A stretch of DNA of 64,000 bases from Dolomedes plantarius (Eukaryota; Arthropoda; Arachnida; Araneae; Dolomedidae): the NCBI GenBank assembly GCA_907164885.2, contig OU015496.1, positions 106,287,322 through 106,351,321 of the forward strand, in the 5' to 3' direction. Positions within the stretch are counted from its first letter, which is position 1. Each line of letters begins with the position of its first letter. Shown here one piece after another: positions 22,691 to 34,201 of the stretch. The position numbers were made by a program, and so were the translations under genes. The notes under the pieces are model-generated. The model was not told where the DNA came from. It ran no database searches and saw only the letters and a program-made list of their open reading frames with translations.

Positions 22691-23036
22691 AAACATGCAA
22701 TGTGGATTTTTTAAAAATAAAATTTCTATTGTATTTTTCTCTGCTGAGAAAATGATTTTCTTTTTGGGAGAAACTTTTAAACTTAACCTTGACCCGGTTT
22801 CATACTCGATAATTATCTTTGCAAAGAATTTTTTTCCAATACCATTACGGATTTCAACCTCTAAATGCAGTTCAGATCCTTGAAAGATGTCTCTAAGAAT
22901 TGGAAACCACTCAAAATTATTTAGTTTCTTTTTCAGAGATTTATTTCTGCAATGTACGAAACAGCGATATCGTTTTATTTTGGTCTAGAAAAATATTCAC
23001 TCCTTTCTTCTGAAGAGATAATGAGTTTTGAAAAAA

Positions 23037-23460
23037 ATATTGGTTAAGCATGTATCAAGTATTTGTTTCACTATAAAAGATTCATGAAAGTTTAATATTG
23101 TTAATTTATAATTGCTTAAAAGATTGTCTAGCAGATCCCAACCGGGATATAACGCTTTATAAATGAAAATATATTATCGTATTCAAATAATTTTAAATCA
23201 CCACTGGGAAATCATTTTGTTGTGCATATAAAACGCTACCAGAGTTATGGAATAGTGCAAAAGTCTTTATAAAGTTTAACGAACAACCGTATAAACATTG
23301 TGAAATGAAACTAATCTGATCTTGAAAAAATATGAGCTAAGTATATAACAATTTTTAATAGCAATTCTTCTCCTATAAAAGGTTTATTAAATTTTCATCT
23401 TGTTAAGTTATAATTAAATTTACTTAAGACTGTTAAGCAGATCCCAATCAGAAAAATACT
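23037..23460. repeat. decayed ~290-bp tandem unit, two copies
   Basis: The order ctataaaag.tt, aaattttcat/gaaagtttaat, ttgttaa.ttataatt, and ttaag.agatcccaa.c occurs at about 23070-23145 and 23370-23450. The next part of a unit (aaatcatttt, aaaacgctaccagagttat, agtctttataaag) is at 23211-23275 and again at 34724-34785, beyond the gypsy-1 insertion. Confidence 0.6.
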
Positions 23461-23462
23461 GT

Positions 23463-23515
<53 letters not shown>

Positions 23516-23544
23516 GCATATATGTATATATATATGTGTATATA
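23463..23544. repeat. TA-rich microsatellite
   Basis: Long TA/TATG run immediately left of the gypsy-1 LTR. It obscures the target duplication, which may simply be TATA. Confidence 0.9.
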
Positions 23545-23989
23545 TATAACATATAAAAACACAAAACCCTTTCAAAATTCTAAATTCTTTTTAAATTTCC
23601 TTGTGCGTAGATTAATTATGTTTTCGTTTTAATGTTAAGAACAAAGGAGTTGATTTTGGCATATCCTATACGACCCCTGTAAATATTGAGATAATCCCTC
23701 TTCGTTATATAAGTTTTTCAAGCCCGGAGAACCAGGCTCATCCAATCACTCCACGTTTGCACTGTCACATGACGAACCGTCTATGAAGTTATATAAGGGC
23801 CCGTGGTCATGTACAGGCGCGCTTTCTACATTCTGTCATTGCCCCGTGAAGACGTATCTTCTGCTCAATAAAAATGTTTTAATGTAATAATTCCGTTGCC
23901 GTCCTTTCTCCGGGCCCACGACTGTCTTAGTTTGTAGCATGTCGGGTCGTTAATTCGTCCTTCTTCCGGGGTTGACCTGACATGTTACA
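23545..23989 (+). repeat. gypsy-1 5' LTR
   Basis: Begins tataacatataaaaac, probably a mutated TG start, and ends gacatgttaca; the ends form a short TGTAACAT/ATGTTACA-type inverted repeat. A TATA box (tatataagg, 23790-23798) and an AATAAA signal (23867-23872) about 75 bases apart mark U3 and R. Element transcription should start shortly after the TATA box. Confidence 0.9.
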
Positions 23990-25060
23990 AGAAGTTGGAA
24001 GGACACGTTTTCCAGCGCGAGAAAATTCAATGGATTCGCCATTGTGACTGCAGATGGGCGCTCTTCCTTCTTTCCCTGTCGGTGCCGAGACAGGAGGATT
24101 GCTGACAAAGTGAAATTTTTTCTCTCCCCGCTGCTTCCGGCATAACGCCATGAGGACTTTGCACCACCACGAGTGGTCTCTTTATTTGACGCCACGATAA
24201 CAGATTCTTCCAGTGGATGCACGAAGGGTAGGAGACTCCTTAACATCATAATGGCCGCTAAAAGACTTTGTAACGTAGAGAGATATCTTCAATTTTAAAG
24301 TTTTACTCCGCTGCCTGCTTCACGGTGTCTTCAGTTTACAATGTCACTCCGCTTCCTGCTTCACGGTGTCTTCAGATTAGAATGTCACTCTTCTGCCTGC
24401 TTCACGGTGTCTTCAATTTCTAAGTTTTCGCTCCATAACTGAGTTGATTTCGTGGTACGACCTACTAAGTACTGTGGTGATATTAAAGATCTAAGTACCA
24501 TAAATGTCTTCATCCGCCGAATATAAAGTTGTGTCTTCTGAAACTCTTCCAACAACTATCCATCAGTGCTAATGCAGTTTCCTAATGTGTTTCCTATAAA
24601 CATCGGCGAGATTTCTACAGTGTAATCATCAGTGGTTCGAGAGGTAATCGTATCTTCTGAGCTTCTAGAGTGTTCGTTGAGTGTTTGGTGATCATCAGTA
24701 TACAAGTTGTGCGCGATATTATGTTACAAACAACATTAGGAGAAGAAATATAAAAGTGTGTTTTCAGTGATAGTGTAGAAAATTCAAATTAAGCATTGTG
24801 ATCTGATTTCATTGTTGCAAGTTCCTGTGGATAATTCAAGTCAGAGATTTGTTTAAATAGCAAACAAGTAAGATGGTAGAAAAGAAAATATATTTTATTA
24901 ACATGTAATGAAGATCCAAAGGTCAGAGAAGCTTTGTTTAAAACTGAAAAGAATAGAGTTTGACACTGTTATTTTTGATCTGTAGTTTGATTGCACTTTT
25001 TGTGTTTTTAAGTGTTTATTTGTATTTCTCTCATGCTAATATCTTATTAAATTTAAAAAT
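23990..25060 (+). other. gypsy-1 untranslated leader
   Basis: About 1.07 kb lies between LTR and gag. Bases after the LTR (agaagttggaaggacacg) should hold the tRNA primer-binding site, with TGG appearing 7 bases in, but I could not assign the tRNA. It includes the 41-bp repeats below. Minus-strand frames here look like chance. Confidence 0.6.
24303..24425 (+). repeat. 41-bp tandem repeat x 3 in the leader
   Basis: gcctgcttcacggtgtcttc recurs with starts spaced 41 bases apart (the cttcacgg word at about 24318, 24359, 24400), with small substitutions. Confidence 0.92.
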
Positions 25061-26103
25061 GGAGAGTAATAGTGGAAAAATTGAGAATAAAAAAAACTAA
25101 GTCATTTACAATTAGTGGGAGCACTGATGAGGAGGAACTAGACAGAAACTGGATCAGTTGTTTTCAGCTAGTGATGGGGAAGCAGAGTTTTCTGGTCATG
25201 AAAGTAAAAAACAGTCTCAGTTCGCTGATATTCTAGAGAGAGATTTAAAAGACCTCATTTCTTTTGACTCTCAAGGTGGAATGAAGCTAGAAAAATGGCT
25301 TGAGTATTTTGAACAGAAATGTTACCAAGAAAACATGTCAGATGAGTGTAAAATACATTGAGTCTCTAAACATTTGAAGGGAGAAGCACTTACTGCTTTT
25401 GTAAACTGATTTTTACATATTCAGGATTGGACTGAGTTAAAGAGTACTTTACAGGAAATAGTTTTTGCAGCTGACAGTGTAGATTTTTCAGAATTTGCTA
25501 ATTTAAAGTATAAGATGGGAGAAGATTTGAAAGCATATTTTCATAAAAAAATTGAAGTAGGAAAAAAATTAGGATTGTCTAAGAAAATAATAATAGAAGG
25601 TTTAACAGAAGTGTTGAGTTCACAGATGAGATTGATAATAGCTGCAAACCCTCCTAAGACAACAACAGAGTGGTTGGTGTTGGCCACTAAATTAATTAAG
25701 ATAAATAATGAAGGAAATAAAACCAACCCTACTCCCCGAAATAACTTCTTCACTTCCAGGTTTGATAATAATCACCAATTTAGACAAAATTATTATCCCC
25801 AGTCTCAATTTAGGCCAAATTATAATCAACAACCTCAGTTTAGACCCAATTATAGTCAACAGCACCAATTTAGACAATGGCAACCCAGAGGGGACCAAAA
25901 TTTGGGGAATAGACCTCTTATGCATAGACCCAATAACCAGACCAATCATCACCAACAATATTCAAAATTATCATCCAGACCTTGTAGAAAGTGTTCAACT
26001 TTTGGCATTACTAATGCATGTCAGTGGGAACAAACGTGTTCATTAGCAGAGAGGTTAGGTAGAATGCCAATGTCAGGTCAGAATCAAACACATGAAGATA
26101 CTT
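25061..26103 (+). pseudogene. gag: gypsy-1 gag
   Basis: The ATG at 25061 opens MESNSGKIENKK and then shifts frame. The reading continues from about 25158 (FSGHESKKQSQFADIL, then LEKWLEYFEQKC, typical of the Gag capsid region) to a stop at 25361, and again from 25515 to 26103. The second part ends with a Gln/Asn-rich stretch of three near-identical segments around QFRPNYNQQPQFRPNY (about 25800-25875). It then has a Cys cluster (PCRKCSTFGITNAC) that may be a decayed zinc knuckle. Gag would form the particle that packages element RNA. At least one frameshift and one stop break it. Confidence 0.82.
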
Positions 26104-26189
26104 AAGTACAAGAGGGACATTTTTCGGACTGACAATTAATCTCAGTAAAGGGACTTATTAACACAAATAATAAAAGCTCTCAAACTGTA

Positions 26190-27868
26190 AAATTTGTTAA
26201 AATCCAAGATAAGAGTCTTAAATTGTGTGGTGGATACTGCCTCCACAATTAATTTGATTTCTAAAAGATTAGTAGTTGAAAATGATTTGAAATGTTATAC
26301 AGGTACTCCAATTAAGGCCAGGCAAGCTGAAGGAGAAATATTGATAACAAATAAATGTAACTTTAATTTGAGAATAGGAAATTTGAATAAAAACATTTCT
26401 GTGTATGTCATTGATAACAACTTGCCTTATCTTATTTTGTGTCTTCCAGAATGTAAAAAATTTAAGTTAACAATTCATTGTTCAAAACCACGTGTATTTC
26501 AGGGAAAATTTTCTTTAGAATTAATTAAAAATGTTAGTAATGCCAAGGTCTCTTTAGATATGAAAATGATTATGTTGATAATAATGATGTTTTGAGTATT
26601 GATCATGCTGTATTTGATAATTGTGGTGAAAAATCTCATGAAAATAACATAGAAATTTTACAAAACTCTGATAATGTTAATATTGAGGTTCAGATAGAGA
26701 ATTTAAATGTTGATAGCGATTTAAAAGGATTTTTACAGAGAAATGTTCAACTATTTTCAGTAAATAAGACATTGGAAAAATAAGAATGGAACCACTAAGA
26801 AAATCCTAAATTCTGATTTACTAGTAAGTTTAAGAGCTTAGGCTTCGGCAGTTGAAGAAAAAGAAATCAAAACTCAAATTAAGGCGTTATTAGAAGAAGG
26901 AATCATTAAAGAGTCGCATAGCCCTTACTCAAGTCCTGTGACTTTGGAAAAAACGTGATGAAGGAAAAACCAGACTTTGTATTGACTTTAGGAAATTAAA
27001 TTTAATAACTAAGACAGATGCAGAACCACTACCTAGGATTGATGATATTCTTGATAAGTTAAGTCAGGCAAAATTCTTTTCCACTTTAGACTTTACATCT
27101 GGGTATTGGCATGTACCCATCCATCCAAAAGATACTGAAAAAGTAGCATTTGCCACCACTTTTGGCTTAATCGAGTAGTTAAGACTTCCGTTTGGGTTAA
27201 AAAATGCCCCTGCAATTTTCAACAGAACAATCTGAAGAATTCTAGGTAAATATAAAGTTAATTTTGCATGCCACTATTTCGACGACATCATAATTTTCTC
27301 AGATTCAAAAGAACAACACCTCGAACACTTAAACCAGTTATTTCACATTCCTAAAAAACAGAATATCAATTTAAAATTAGCTAAATGTTCTTTTCTGCAA
27401 CGACAAATAAATTTTCTAGGTTATAATGTTAATGAGGGAAGAATTTTACCCGATAATGTCAATATTGAAAAGGTTAAAAATTTAAAACCACCAGCTAATG
27501 TAAAAGAACTCCAAAGATTCTTGGGCACAATAAATGTATACAACAAGTTTATTCTAAATTATGCAACAGTAAGACATCCATTAAATACATTGTTAAAGAA
27601 AGGGGCAAAATGGGATTGGTCAGAAAAGTGCCAAGAAGCTTTTGAGATTCTTAAAAACTTATTGATTTGTAAACCAATATTGCAGTTATATGATGTAAAC
27701 AAGGACTGTCCTTTGTATGTGGATGCAAGTAAGCCTCAGGTAGGATCAGCATTAAAACAAGTAGATGAAAATGGTGTGTTACATTCAATAGCTTATCATT
27801 CACGCGTTTTAAAAAATTATGAAGCAAATTACTCAATCACAGAACTTGAATGTTTAGCCATAGTGGAT
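26190..27868 (+). pseudogene. pol: gypsy-1 pol, first part: protease, reverse transcriptase, start of RNase H
   Basis: Protease: VVDTASTINLISKRL near 26230 carries the D-T-[AG]-S active-site triad in altered form, and the flap and second strand follow. Reverse transcriptase runs from about 26860: EEGIIKESHSPYSSPV, the palm Asp in FFSTLDFTSGYWHVPI, the LPFGLKNAPAIF motif, and YFDDIIIF with the two catalytic Asp (about 27275-27300). RNase H begins at LYVDASKPQVGSAL (27715) and holds the Glu in TELECLAIVD. Stops and shifts occur near 26783, 26842, 26955, 27176 and 27232. The frame is cut at about 27868 by the BEL/Pao segment and resumes at 31150. Confidence 0.92.
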
Positions 27869-27872
27869 ACAA

Positions 27873-28915
27873 CCGTTCACAGAAAGGGTATTTTCTTTTC
27901 TGTTTCATTTAAGTCCTAGAACCTGAGTATCAATTGCTTCGTCTAGATGAATATCAGAGAATTCCCACCCTCTTAATTCAAATTTAGTTGCCTCAAATAA
28001 CTTCGTTGCTTCTATCATAAATCTGTACAATTCTTCTGCGCTATCAACACTAGAAATACAGTCATCCACATAAAAACTTTTCCTTAATTTATGAATCACA
28101 TGTGCAGAAAACTTATTCTCTGAGCTCTGAAAAGCTTCCATCAAATGAAGATCGGTCACTGCACCTAACAAGAAGGGACTACAGGATACTCTGAAGACGA
28201 CACGTGTGTGACGAAATATTTTCAGGTTATCGTTTTCATCTATCCACAAGAATCTTAAAAAGTTTCTATCACCTTCATTAACGCTAATCTGAAGAAACGC
28301 CTTTTTGATATCTGCAACCACACCGATTCGGTGAAGTCTAAAACGGAGAATCAACAAAGGAATAACTTCGATTAAATTTGCACCTTTTTCTAGACACTGA
28401 TTAAGAGATGGCCCACCCTGTTCTCTTGCTGACGCATCAAATATAGGTCGCACCTTCGTGGTGCTATTTTCTTTGAATACTGGTCGGTGAGGTAAAAAAT
28501 GCCCTTCATCCCACTGAGATACTGGCGCTTCTTCAATTATATCTTCTTCATACCATTCTGATAAAACGTCGTTATAAACAGACATCTTATGATTATCTTT
28601 CAGCTTTCGAACTACACAATAAAGTCTTTTCTTGGCTGTATTAAAATTTCTGGTCAAAGGTTGGTGTCCTTCAAACCATGGTAATCGGATTTCATAACGT
28701 CCTTCGTTGTTTATACTAACAGTTTCACTGAAATATTCCAGAGCTTCATATTCTCGGTCTTCCCTTTTTCTTTTCTGAATAGGGTCTTGAATACCAATAA
28801 CTTCTAATTTACAAAGATTAGCAATAGATTCTGTTCGCAGTAACAAGGAAAGAGATGTCGTCGCTAAACTCAAATCCCTCTGTTTCTTCGAATCAATCTT
28901 ACCATTATTGTCCAA
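27873..28915 (-). pseudogene. pol: BEL/Pao reverse transcriptase region
   Basis: A 336-codon open frame (28915 to a stop at 27905) continues upstream after a break. Motifs of the BEL/Pao RT are clear: FLPHRPVFKENSTTKVRPI, FDASAR, VVADIKKAFLQI (catalytic Asp), CSPFLLGAV and FYVDDC with the YVDD box. The end VLGLK is followed by TGA where this family usually reads Trp, and coding-like sequence (NRKENTLSVNG) then runs into the gypsy-1 junction. This is the longest intact stretch of the BEL copy. On a full element it would make DNA from RNA in the particle. Confidence 0.92.
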
Positions 28916-29033
28916 CCTAATCTGGTTTTTATTGCAACCAGTTCACAGCTTAGTTGTTCCATTCTATTCGTAAACAGTTTTCCAGCAACATCCGCACCAA
29001 TTAGGACATGAATATCCTTCGGTACGGCTTCGT

Positions 29034-29615
29034 TTATATGAGTTTGATCGCAAAGTAAAATCCCTTCTCTTTAGCTTCTTTCATCCAAGGACCTATTTCT
29101 ACTCTTGGAATTTCTTCACAAATTTTCTTTTCATCTAGTACTTCAAAACTACAAGTGTAATCTCTATCTAAACTGCTAACAACAATTTTATAACATTGAT
29201 GGTTTTGCCGTAATTCTTTGCACCCGAAAAGATTATGTACTACACTTTCCTGTCTAATTGGATTGTACGCCATAGCAGCGGCTGCTTCTTTAGTGACATA
29301 CGATCACTGTGACCCTGTATCAATCAACGCCCGAACGACACACCTTTTACCTTCTCCTTGAAGTAAAACTATTAAAGTTTGTAGCAGAACATCTCGAGTA
29401 CATGTACGATTGGATAAATTAGTGATATTTTCTTCCTTTGAATCTATAGTTTCTGTTTTCTTATTCTCAACGCATACGGAATCCCCTCTATTAACTTCTG
29501 GGCACAAAATGGCAAAGTGACGTCTTTCACATTTCAAACAACTTAATCTAAATTTACAATCTTTTGCAAGATGACCCGTTTTCAAACATATGAAACATGC
29601 ACCTGATTGATACAA
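29034..29615 (-). pseudogene. BEL/Pao zinc knuckle and aspartic protease region
   Basis: The frame 29615-29304 starts with paired Cys motifs (CFICLKTGHLAKDC, then CLKCERRHFAILC), two CCHC-type knuckles of Gag nucleocapsid. It ends with RALIDTGSQ, the protease active site, then a stop. The frame 29273-29034 continues the DUF1758-type protease region (AYNPIRQESVVHNLFGCKE). A stop and probable frameshift separate the two. Confidence 0.85.
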
Positions 29616-29639
29616 CCGCTTCTTTCATTCATCTAACGC

Positions 29640-30751
29640 TATATTTGAAGCGAATTTACAGTTTTGAGTATTGTGCATTTTACTACAGAACAGGCATCTT
29701 TGTCTCGTAAATCAGCTCAAATTTGTAGAAAATAATCCAGCAGCAGTTGGTAAATTCTCTTTAAAATTTCTTACTTTATTTAAAGGTTTATCTTTACTCG
29801 CTCGTTCTAAGCCAAAACCACATTTTGCTACTTTTATTCTTTCTTCGTTTTCGACCTCGGCTTTCAAAAATGCGATTAAACTATCTAATCGCGTTTTACC
29901 AACTGTTTTCACATTTCTAACATTATCACTTCTTTGCCACGCTCTTAAAATTTCTTCAGATAAACATGATTCTACAAGTGGGTAAAGCATTATTGCATAT
30001 TTTCACTAGCCATACCTAGGGACTCTAACGCTCTCAACTGTGTTTCTATTCTGTCATATATCATACTCAGACTAATTCTATTATCTTTAGAATTCATTAG
30101 CAATGTTAGTTTCAGTAATTCTCTTATGTAATATTCCACTAATAAATCCTCCTTTCCAAATCTAGTTTTTAAACTGTCCATAGCGTTTTTGTAGTTACTA
30201 CCAGTCGGCGGGAAACTTTCCACTACTTCCCGAGCTCTAGTACCCGGAACTGTAGATTGTATCAGATACTGAAGTTTGTCTGCTTAATCTATATCTGGGT
30301 CTTCATCAATTTTCTGGAACTGACCCCAAAAATTCAACCAATCCTTAATTTCCCCGCTATATTTCTTCAGTTCTAGGGGTGGTAATTTAAATTTTCTTTT
30401 AGTAACATTTAAAAGGGAACTATCTTCGTTAACAACCTTTTCATTTACAGTTTCATTTAAATGCTTCTGTACTAATAAATAAAAACTCTTGTACTTACTT
30501 GAATATTCGTCTACAGTCTCTATTTCCTTTTGAAGGTCACTTTCACTTATATATTCTTTCAACAGAAGGTCAAGAATTTCAGTATCAAAATTAGTCAGTT
30601 GTGCCGACTTCTCTTGTAAGATATCCAGCTTTGCAAGAAAATCAAATTTCAGTCCTTCAATATCCAAATCGGTAATACGTTCACTCAAATCTTTATACTC
30701 CGTTCTAAAAGCTGTGCGTATATTACCTCGTTTCTTCTTTAACGATTCCAT
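29640..30751 (-). pseudogene. gag: BEL/Pao gag
   Basis: Three successive minus frames (30751-30284, 30223-29990, 29990-29712) form one broken Gag. The start MESLKKKRGNIRTAF, coiled-coil-like Glu/Lys-rich helices and LPPLELKKYSGEIKDWLNF are typical of the DUF1759 Gag domain of BEL/Pao. YKNAMDSLKTRFGKEDLL and WQRSDNVRNV fit its C-terminal part. Stops near 30283 and 29985 inactivate it. Confidence 0.85.
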
Positions 30752-30821
30752 TACTGCTATGAAATCAAAATTTCAAATACCTTCTTATGCAATATTTACG
30801 AATCCTGTCGCGGAAGCCAAA

Positions 30822-31121
30822 TGATAGTTTAGCTATCTATTCTAGCCTACCCGGCTTCACAGGTTCTTTAAAATTAAACATTCAAGACTTTTCAAACGAA
30901 CTTTCTTTATTTCAATAACAACATATAACTTAAAGTATGTCATCCTATATATACACTGAAATATCTATAGAAGTTGCCACTTCAATACTTGTAAAGTACA
31001 AATAACAAAAAAAAAAAAGAAAAACAAGCACGCAAACGATTCTAAGTGCCAGTGTAGCATTACGTCACTAGTAAATGTAACTTATACGGAGGCCGGAACA
31101 GGGCACCGTCGTTTCCTTACA
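30822..31121 (-). repeat. BEL/Pao 5' LTR
   Basis: On the minus strand it starts TGTAAGGAAACGACGG (31121) and ends AAACTATCA (30822), giving TG...CA ends. It contains a TATATATAG box (about 30946-30954) and an AATAAA signal (30906-30911). TTTGGCTTCCGCGACAGG follows directly and should include the primer-binding site. Only this one LTR is present. Confidence 0.82.
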
Positions 31122-31149
31122 AAAAATTATGAAGCAAATTACTGAATTA

Positions 31150-32604
31150 CCTTTTAAAAAAATATGAAGCAAATTACTCAATCACAGAACTTGAATGTTT
31201 AACCATAGTGGATAGTTTAGACAAATTCTACCATTACCTCTAATGAAAAAAATTTACAGTTCATACTGACCATGCAGCCTTGGTTTGGCTAAAAAATGTT
31301 AAAAATCTCAGAGGAAGGCTTTTTCGCTGGTCATTAAAGTTAAGTATGTTCAATTATGGCATTAAATATCAAAAAGGAGCTGCAAATATTGAAGCTGATA
31401 TGCTTTCCAGAAATCCTGTTTCAGAATCTGTCCAACATGTATCTCATCTACTCGAACTGCAAAATATAATTGACTCTCAAAATAAAGATAATGTTCAGGG
31501 ACCTCAGTATAAAAAAATAAACAATGTAATATATGTCAGGAAATTTTTTTTTGAAAATTGTAGTACCATTGTCATTAAGATTAGAAATTTTAAGAAAAGC
31601 GCATGAAGAATTCGGACACCCTGGAGTAAATAAAACAGTACAATTAATTACACCTCAATACTATAGGCCAAAAATCACCGAAGATATAAATAACTGTGTT
31701 AAACACTGCCATACTTGCGAATGAAATAAGAAAAAAAGACAGTAAAGGTTTGGATTGCTGCAAGAGGTTCCTCCGACAGACCAACCTTTCGAATGCTTGG
31801 ACACAGTAGGCGGATTTAATTACTATAATTCAGCAAAAAACATTTACATTTGGTAACTGACCATGCAAAGCGTTATATTTGGGCCTTTTCATCAAAATGT
31901 GTAAGAACAGAAATCTATTCTAACTGCTTAATATAAATATTCCAAATTCAGACACCAAAAAAATTATTAACTGACAGGAATGCAGCTTTAACTTGTTCAA
32001 AATTTAGGAGGTTCTTAGAACACAATAATGCTAAGCAATTACTCACTACTTCTCATCACCCACAGACAAATGTAAGGTTGAGAGAGTTAATCAGACGATA
32101 ATTACTAGATTAAGGTGCAAAGTGCATAATTCATGAAGTAAAATTCCTTGGACTACTTTGCTAAATGAAGTTATTAATGAATATAATCATATTCCTCATT
32201 CGGTTACCCAATTGACTCCCGCCTATTTGCTTTTTGGAATGTTACCCTATGAACCTCCTATTAAAAAACAAAATTTTTACTCTCCAGTAGATGAAGCTAG
32301 AAAATTAGCAAATGACAGGACCATTAAATATCATAATAGGAACAAAGTAAAATATGATGCACGTTTTGTAGAATTTAAATTTCATGTTGGAGATCTAGTA
32401 TTATATGAGGAATTCCAATATCCTAATACAAGAAAATTAACTTCCCCCTATTCTGGATCCTACTCTATTTTAAAACAAATGTCTAAAGTTAACTATGAAA
32501 TTGATATGCCATATTTTCAAACCAAACAAAATTATGAAATTGTTCATGCTTGCAAATTGAGATATTGTAATGCACCAGAAAAATTAAAATTATACCACGA
32601 ATAA
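31150..32604 (+). pseudogene. pol: gypsy-1 pol, second part: RNase H end and integrase
   Basis: Picks up RNase H at NYSITELECL, then TDHAALVWLKNVKNLRGR and DMLSRNPV, the conserved RNase H end. Integrase follows: HEEFGHPGVNKTVQL with the zinc-binding His pair, HCHTCE with Cys pair (about 31705-31725), LVTDHAKRYIWAF (first Asp), LLTDRNAALT (second Asp), and a frameshifted third block near 32085 where the Glu is readable only in another frame. The last 148-codon frame (32158-32604) is the integrase C-terminus (YNHIPHSVTQLTPAYLLFG, then VGDLVLYEE). At least five stops or shifts break it. Confidence 0.9.
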
Positions 32605-34201
32605 TGACAACTTTCACAAAATCATAGATCCACTTTAAAAAAATTTTTTTTTTCGATGCTTAACATCACTGTCTTCATTTAATTGATAAGAATAATTATG
32701 TGTTGTCCTCATAAATATAAATATATTTAAAAATATCTATCTTGATTAAACTTTCTTTTAAATATACTGTTATATGTAAACATTTTTTTAGACCTCAAAA
32801 TAATACCCGAATGTGACATTTCTACTTCTTTAATCTTTTTTAAATTCCCTACTTCTCGAAGAATCTATCCTATAACCCACCTCTACCTTCGTTTTTGGGA
32901 AGCCATCGCAGTTGCCTGTAAGATTTTTTATATTCACGTAAACATTTCAGTCACACAAGGTGCTGAATTAAATAAATAATAAACTAGATAACTAAAACCA
33001 GACTGTGGGATGAACACTCCTTTTCCTCCCAATTCTTACTTATACTTCCACAGGTATGACATATGCCCACTTTCCTTTTTCTCCATCTTTGTACTTGACA
33101 AGATGTTGTTTTAGGCTGTCATATCCTATTGGAAGAATCACGGTTGGTCCACAGTACGGCAATTTCTCTTTCTTCCTTATTAGTCGCAGAACAATACAGA
33201 GAAAGAAACCCACTTTTTACGTAAACATCTACACCCCCCCCCTGACTCCTTAGAAGTAGGATTACAAAGAATTTGAAACTAAGCAGTTTTGGACTACATA
33301 CACACAAACAGGTACCTCACACAAGAAATGGATATCTACGTCAAATCAAAATAAGTGCACACAGTTGAATATTAGGAAAAGATGTTTCGAATATAAATGA
33401 ATAATGTTAGAAGAAATATGAGTAAATAAATAATGAATATTGAAAATGAGAATAATAAGAAATAAAAAGTGTTAAAGTATAATAAAGAGAATTTTGAAAT
33501 GATTGAGTATTTTGAAATAAATTGTGATAAATGTTCTGTAATATTTTTTATCTCATTAATATAATATAAGAAGCAAATTTTTTTTGGTTGTGAAATGTTG
33601 TGATATAGTTAAATGTGAACTTATTATTTACTCATCATACAGCTGTATTATGTTGTTACTATTCAAGAAAAGCGAAATTTTTTGTTTTTTGCTTTTTGTT
33701 TGCGCTTGCGAAAGTTTCTACATAGCAAAAGGAGACTGTAATTTTTTATAAGTAATTTCCTCTTTAAAGTAATAAATCTGCCTCAGACAGTGGAAGGACA
33801 GACAAGTTATGATGGACAGATAGTTCATTCATTCACTAGAAAAAAAACTTTTTTGGGACTCTCTCCATGAAAGTGAGAATTTTGAGAGGAAATTTTCATA
33901 TATTTAAATTTTGTATTGTTGTCAAGTTTTTACTATCTTTTTTTGTTGTATTGGTCGACCAAGGGTATAGTTACAGTGTGTATTTACAATGTATGTTTAC
34001 AATGTATATTTTTAGTGTATTTTTCATTGAAATATGTTACGTCTCGTCATATGACCCCTGCAACTGAGTTATCTTTTCAAATTTTTCCTTTTAAAAACCT
34101 ATTTGCAAATTTGCTGTTTACGTCCTTGTTCCTCTTCTGCTGGGTGCCCCCCAATGCAGGCATTGGTGGTCAGCCTCTTCTCAGACGGGAGGGAGATATT
34201 C
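32605..34201 (+). other. gypsy-1 3' region, no env recognised
   Basis: About 1.6 kb between integrase and the 3' LTR. Small frames (for example 33056-33253, 33916-34206) lack Env-like signal, furin or fusion motifs. A polypurine tract sits at about 34178-34195. Confidence 0.6.

Larger units (their letters stand above)
27870..31121 (-). mobile_element. BEL/Pao retrotransposon 5' half, inserted antisense in gypsy-1
   Basis: From right to left on the minus strand: one LTR (30822-31121), a short leader with a TGGC primer-site-like start, gag, protease and reverse transcriptase, ending abruptly soon after RT at about 27870. RNase H, integrase and the second LTR are absent. Gypsy-1 sequence flanks both sides, and about 60 bp of it (tatgaagcaaattactcaat through catagtggata) is present on both sides, far longer than an integrase duplication. 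Confidence 0.88.
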
